A stretch of DNA of 24,031 nucleotides, taken from the NCBI GenBank assembly GCA_007125435.1, contig SLDF01000232.1, positions 1-24,031 on the forward strand, in the 5' to 3' direction. Shown here piece by piece: positions 24,004-24,031 of the stretch; positions within the stretch are counted from its first letter, which is position 1; each line of letters begins with the position of its first letter. The position numbers and the translations under genes are program-made. Under the pieces are notes generated by a model, which saw only the letters and a program-made list of their open reading frames with translations, was not told the origin of the DNA and ran no database searches. The stretch is from Saprospiraceae bacterium. Lineage in GTDB: Bacteria; Bacteroidota; Bacteroidia; Chitinophagales; Saprospiraceae.

Positions 24004-24031
24004 TAAATATATTTTGATAACTACTACAATA

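Overview
The window looks like chromosomal DNA of a gliding or surface-growing member of the Bacteroidota, most likely a marine Saprospiria-type organism. The evidence is a PorP/SprF outer-membrane protein, a PorE-like TPR/beta-propeller/OmpA protein, two secreted proteins ending in the type B C-terminal sorting domain of the type IX secretion system (T9SS), many Bacteroidota-style lipoproteins, weak or absent Shine-Dalgarno sites and several TTG-extended reading frames. Genus-level placement is not possible from the sequence alone.

Layout: (1) 3-1103, the 3' part of a NarL-type sensor histidine kinase cut by the window edge. (2) 1104-1734, non-coding, with repeat copy A and a run of small hairpins. 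(3) 1735-2739, an unrecognised lipoprotein. (4) 2740-3235, non-coding, with repeat copy B. (5) 3236-5477 (minus), a two-gene operon: a bifunctional NAD(P)HX epimerase/dehydratase followed by a zinc-cysteine-less sirtuin carrying the desuccinylase Tyr-x-x-Arg motif. (6) 5717-15631 (plus), a T9SS-linked surface cluster: PorP/SprF, PorE-like OmpA protein, and two paralogous large secreted proteins. The first three genes are tightly packed. The last is separated by a strong terminator and a 264-bp element flanked by inverted repeats. (7) 15644-17101 (minus), lipoprotein, SCO1/SenC copper chaperone and c-type cytochrome with short gaps or overlap. (8) 17319-18179 (minus), a ChaN-family protein. (9) 18180-19417, a 1.2-kb repeat-rich non-coding block with a ~160-bp imperfect palindrome, two short tandem repeats, a 17-bp direct repeat and repeat copy C. 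(10) 19418-21402 (plus), a DASH cryptochrome and a cytochrome c'-like lipoprotein. (11) 21479-22531 (minus), a helix-turn-helix protein. (12) 22768-24003 (minus), ornithine aminotransferase.

How the genes fit together: the surface cluster is a self-contained secretion/attachment module. From the precedent of SprB/SprF in Flavobacterium, the PorP/SprF protein probably handles the two type B-sorted proteins encoded beside it, and the PorE-like protein probably links the assembly to peptidoglycan. The sirtuin/Nnr pair joins NAD-dependent deacylation with NAD(P)H damage repair. The SCO1/cytochrome operon points to respiratory cytochrome oxidase assembly or electron transfer.

The best candidate for something poorly described is non-coding: a three-copy, ~150-200-bp dispersed element with conserved ends and stems whose sequences differ between copies while pairing is kept, plus the long palindrome at 18270-18428. 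These look like structured RNA or mobile palindromic elements rather than random spacer.
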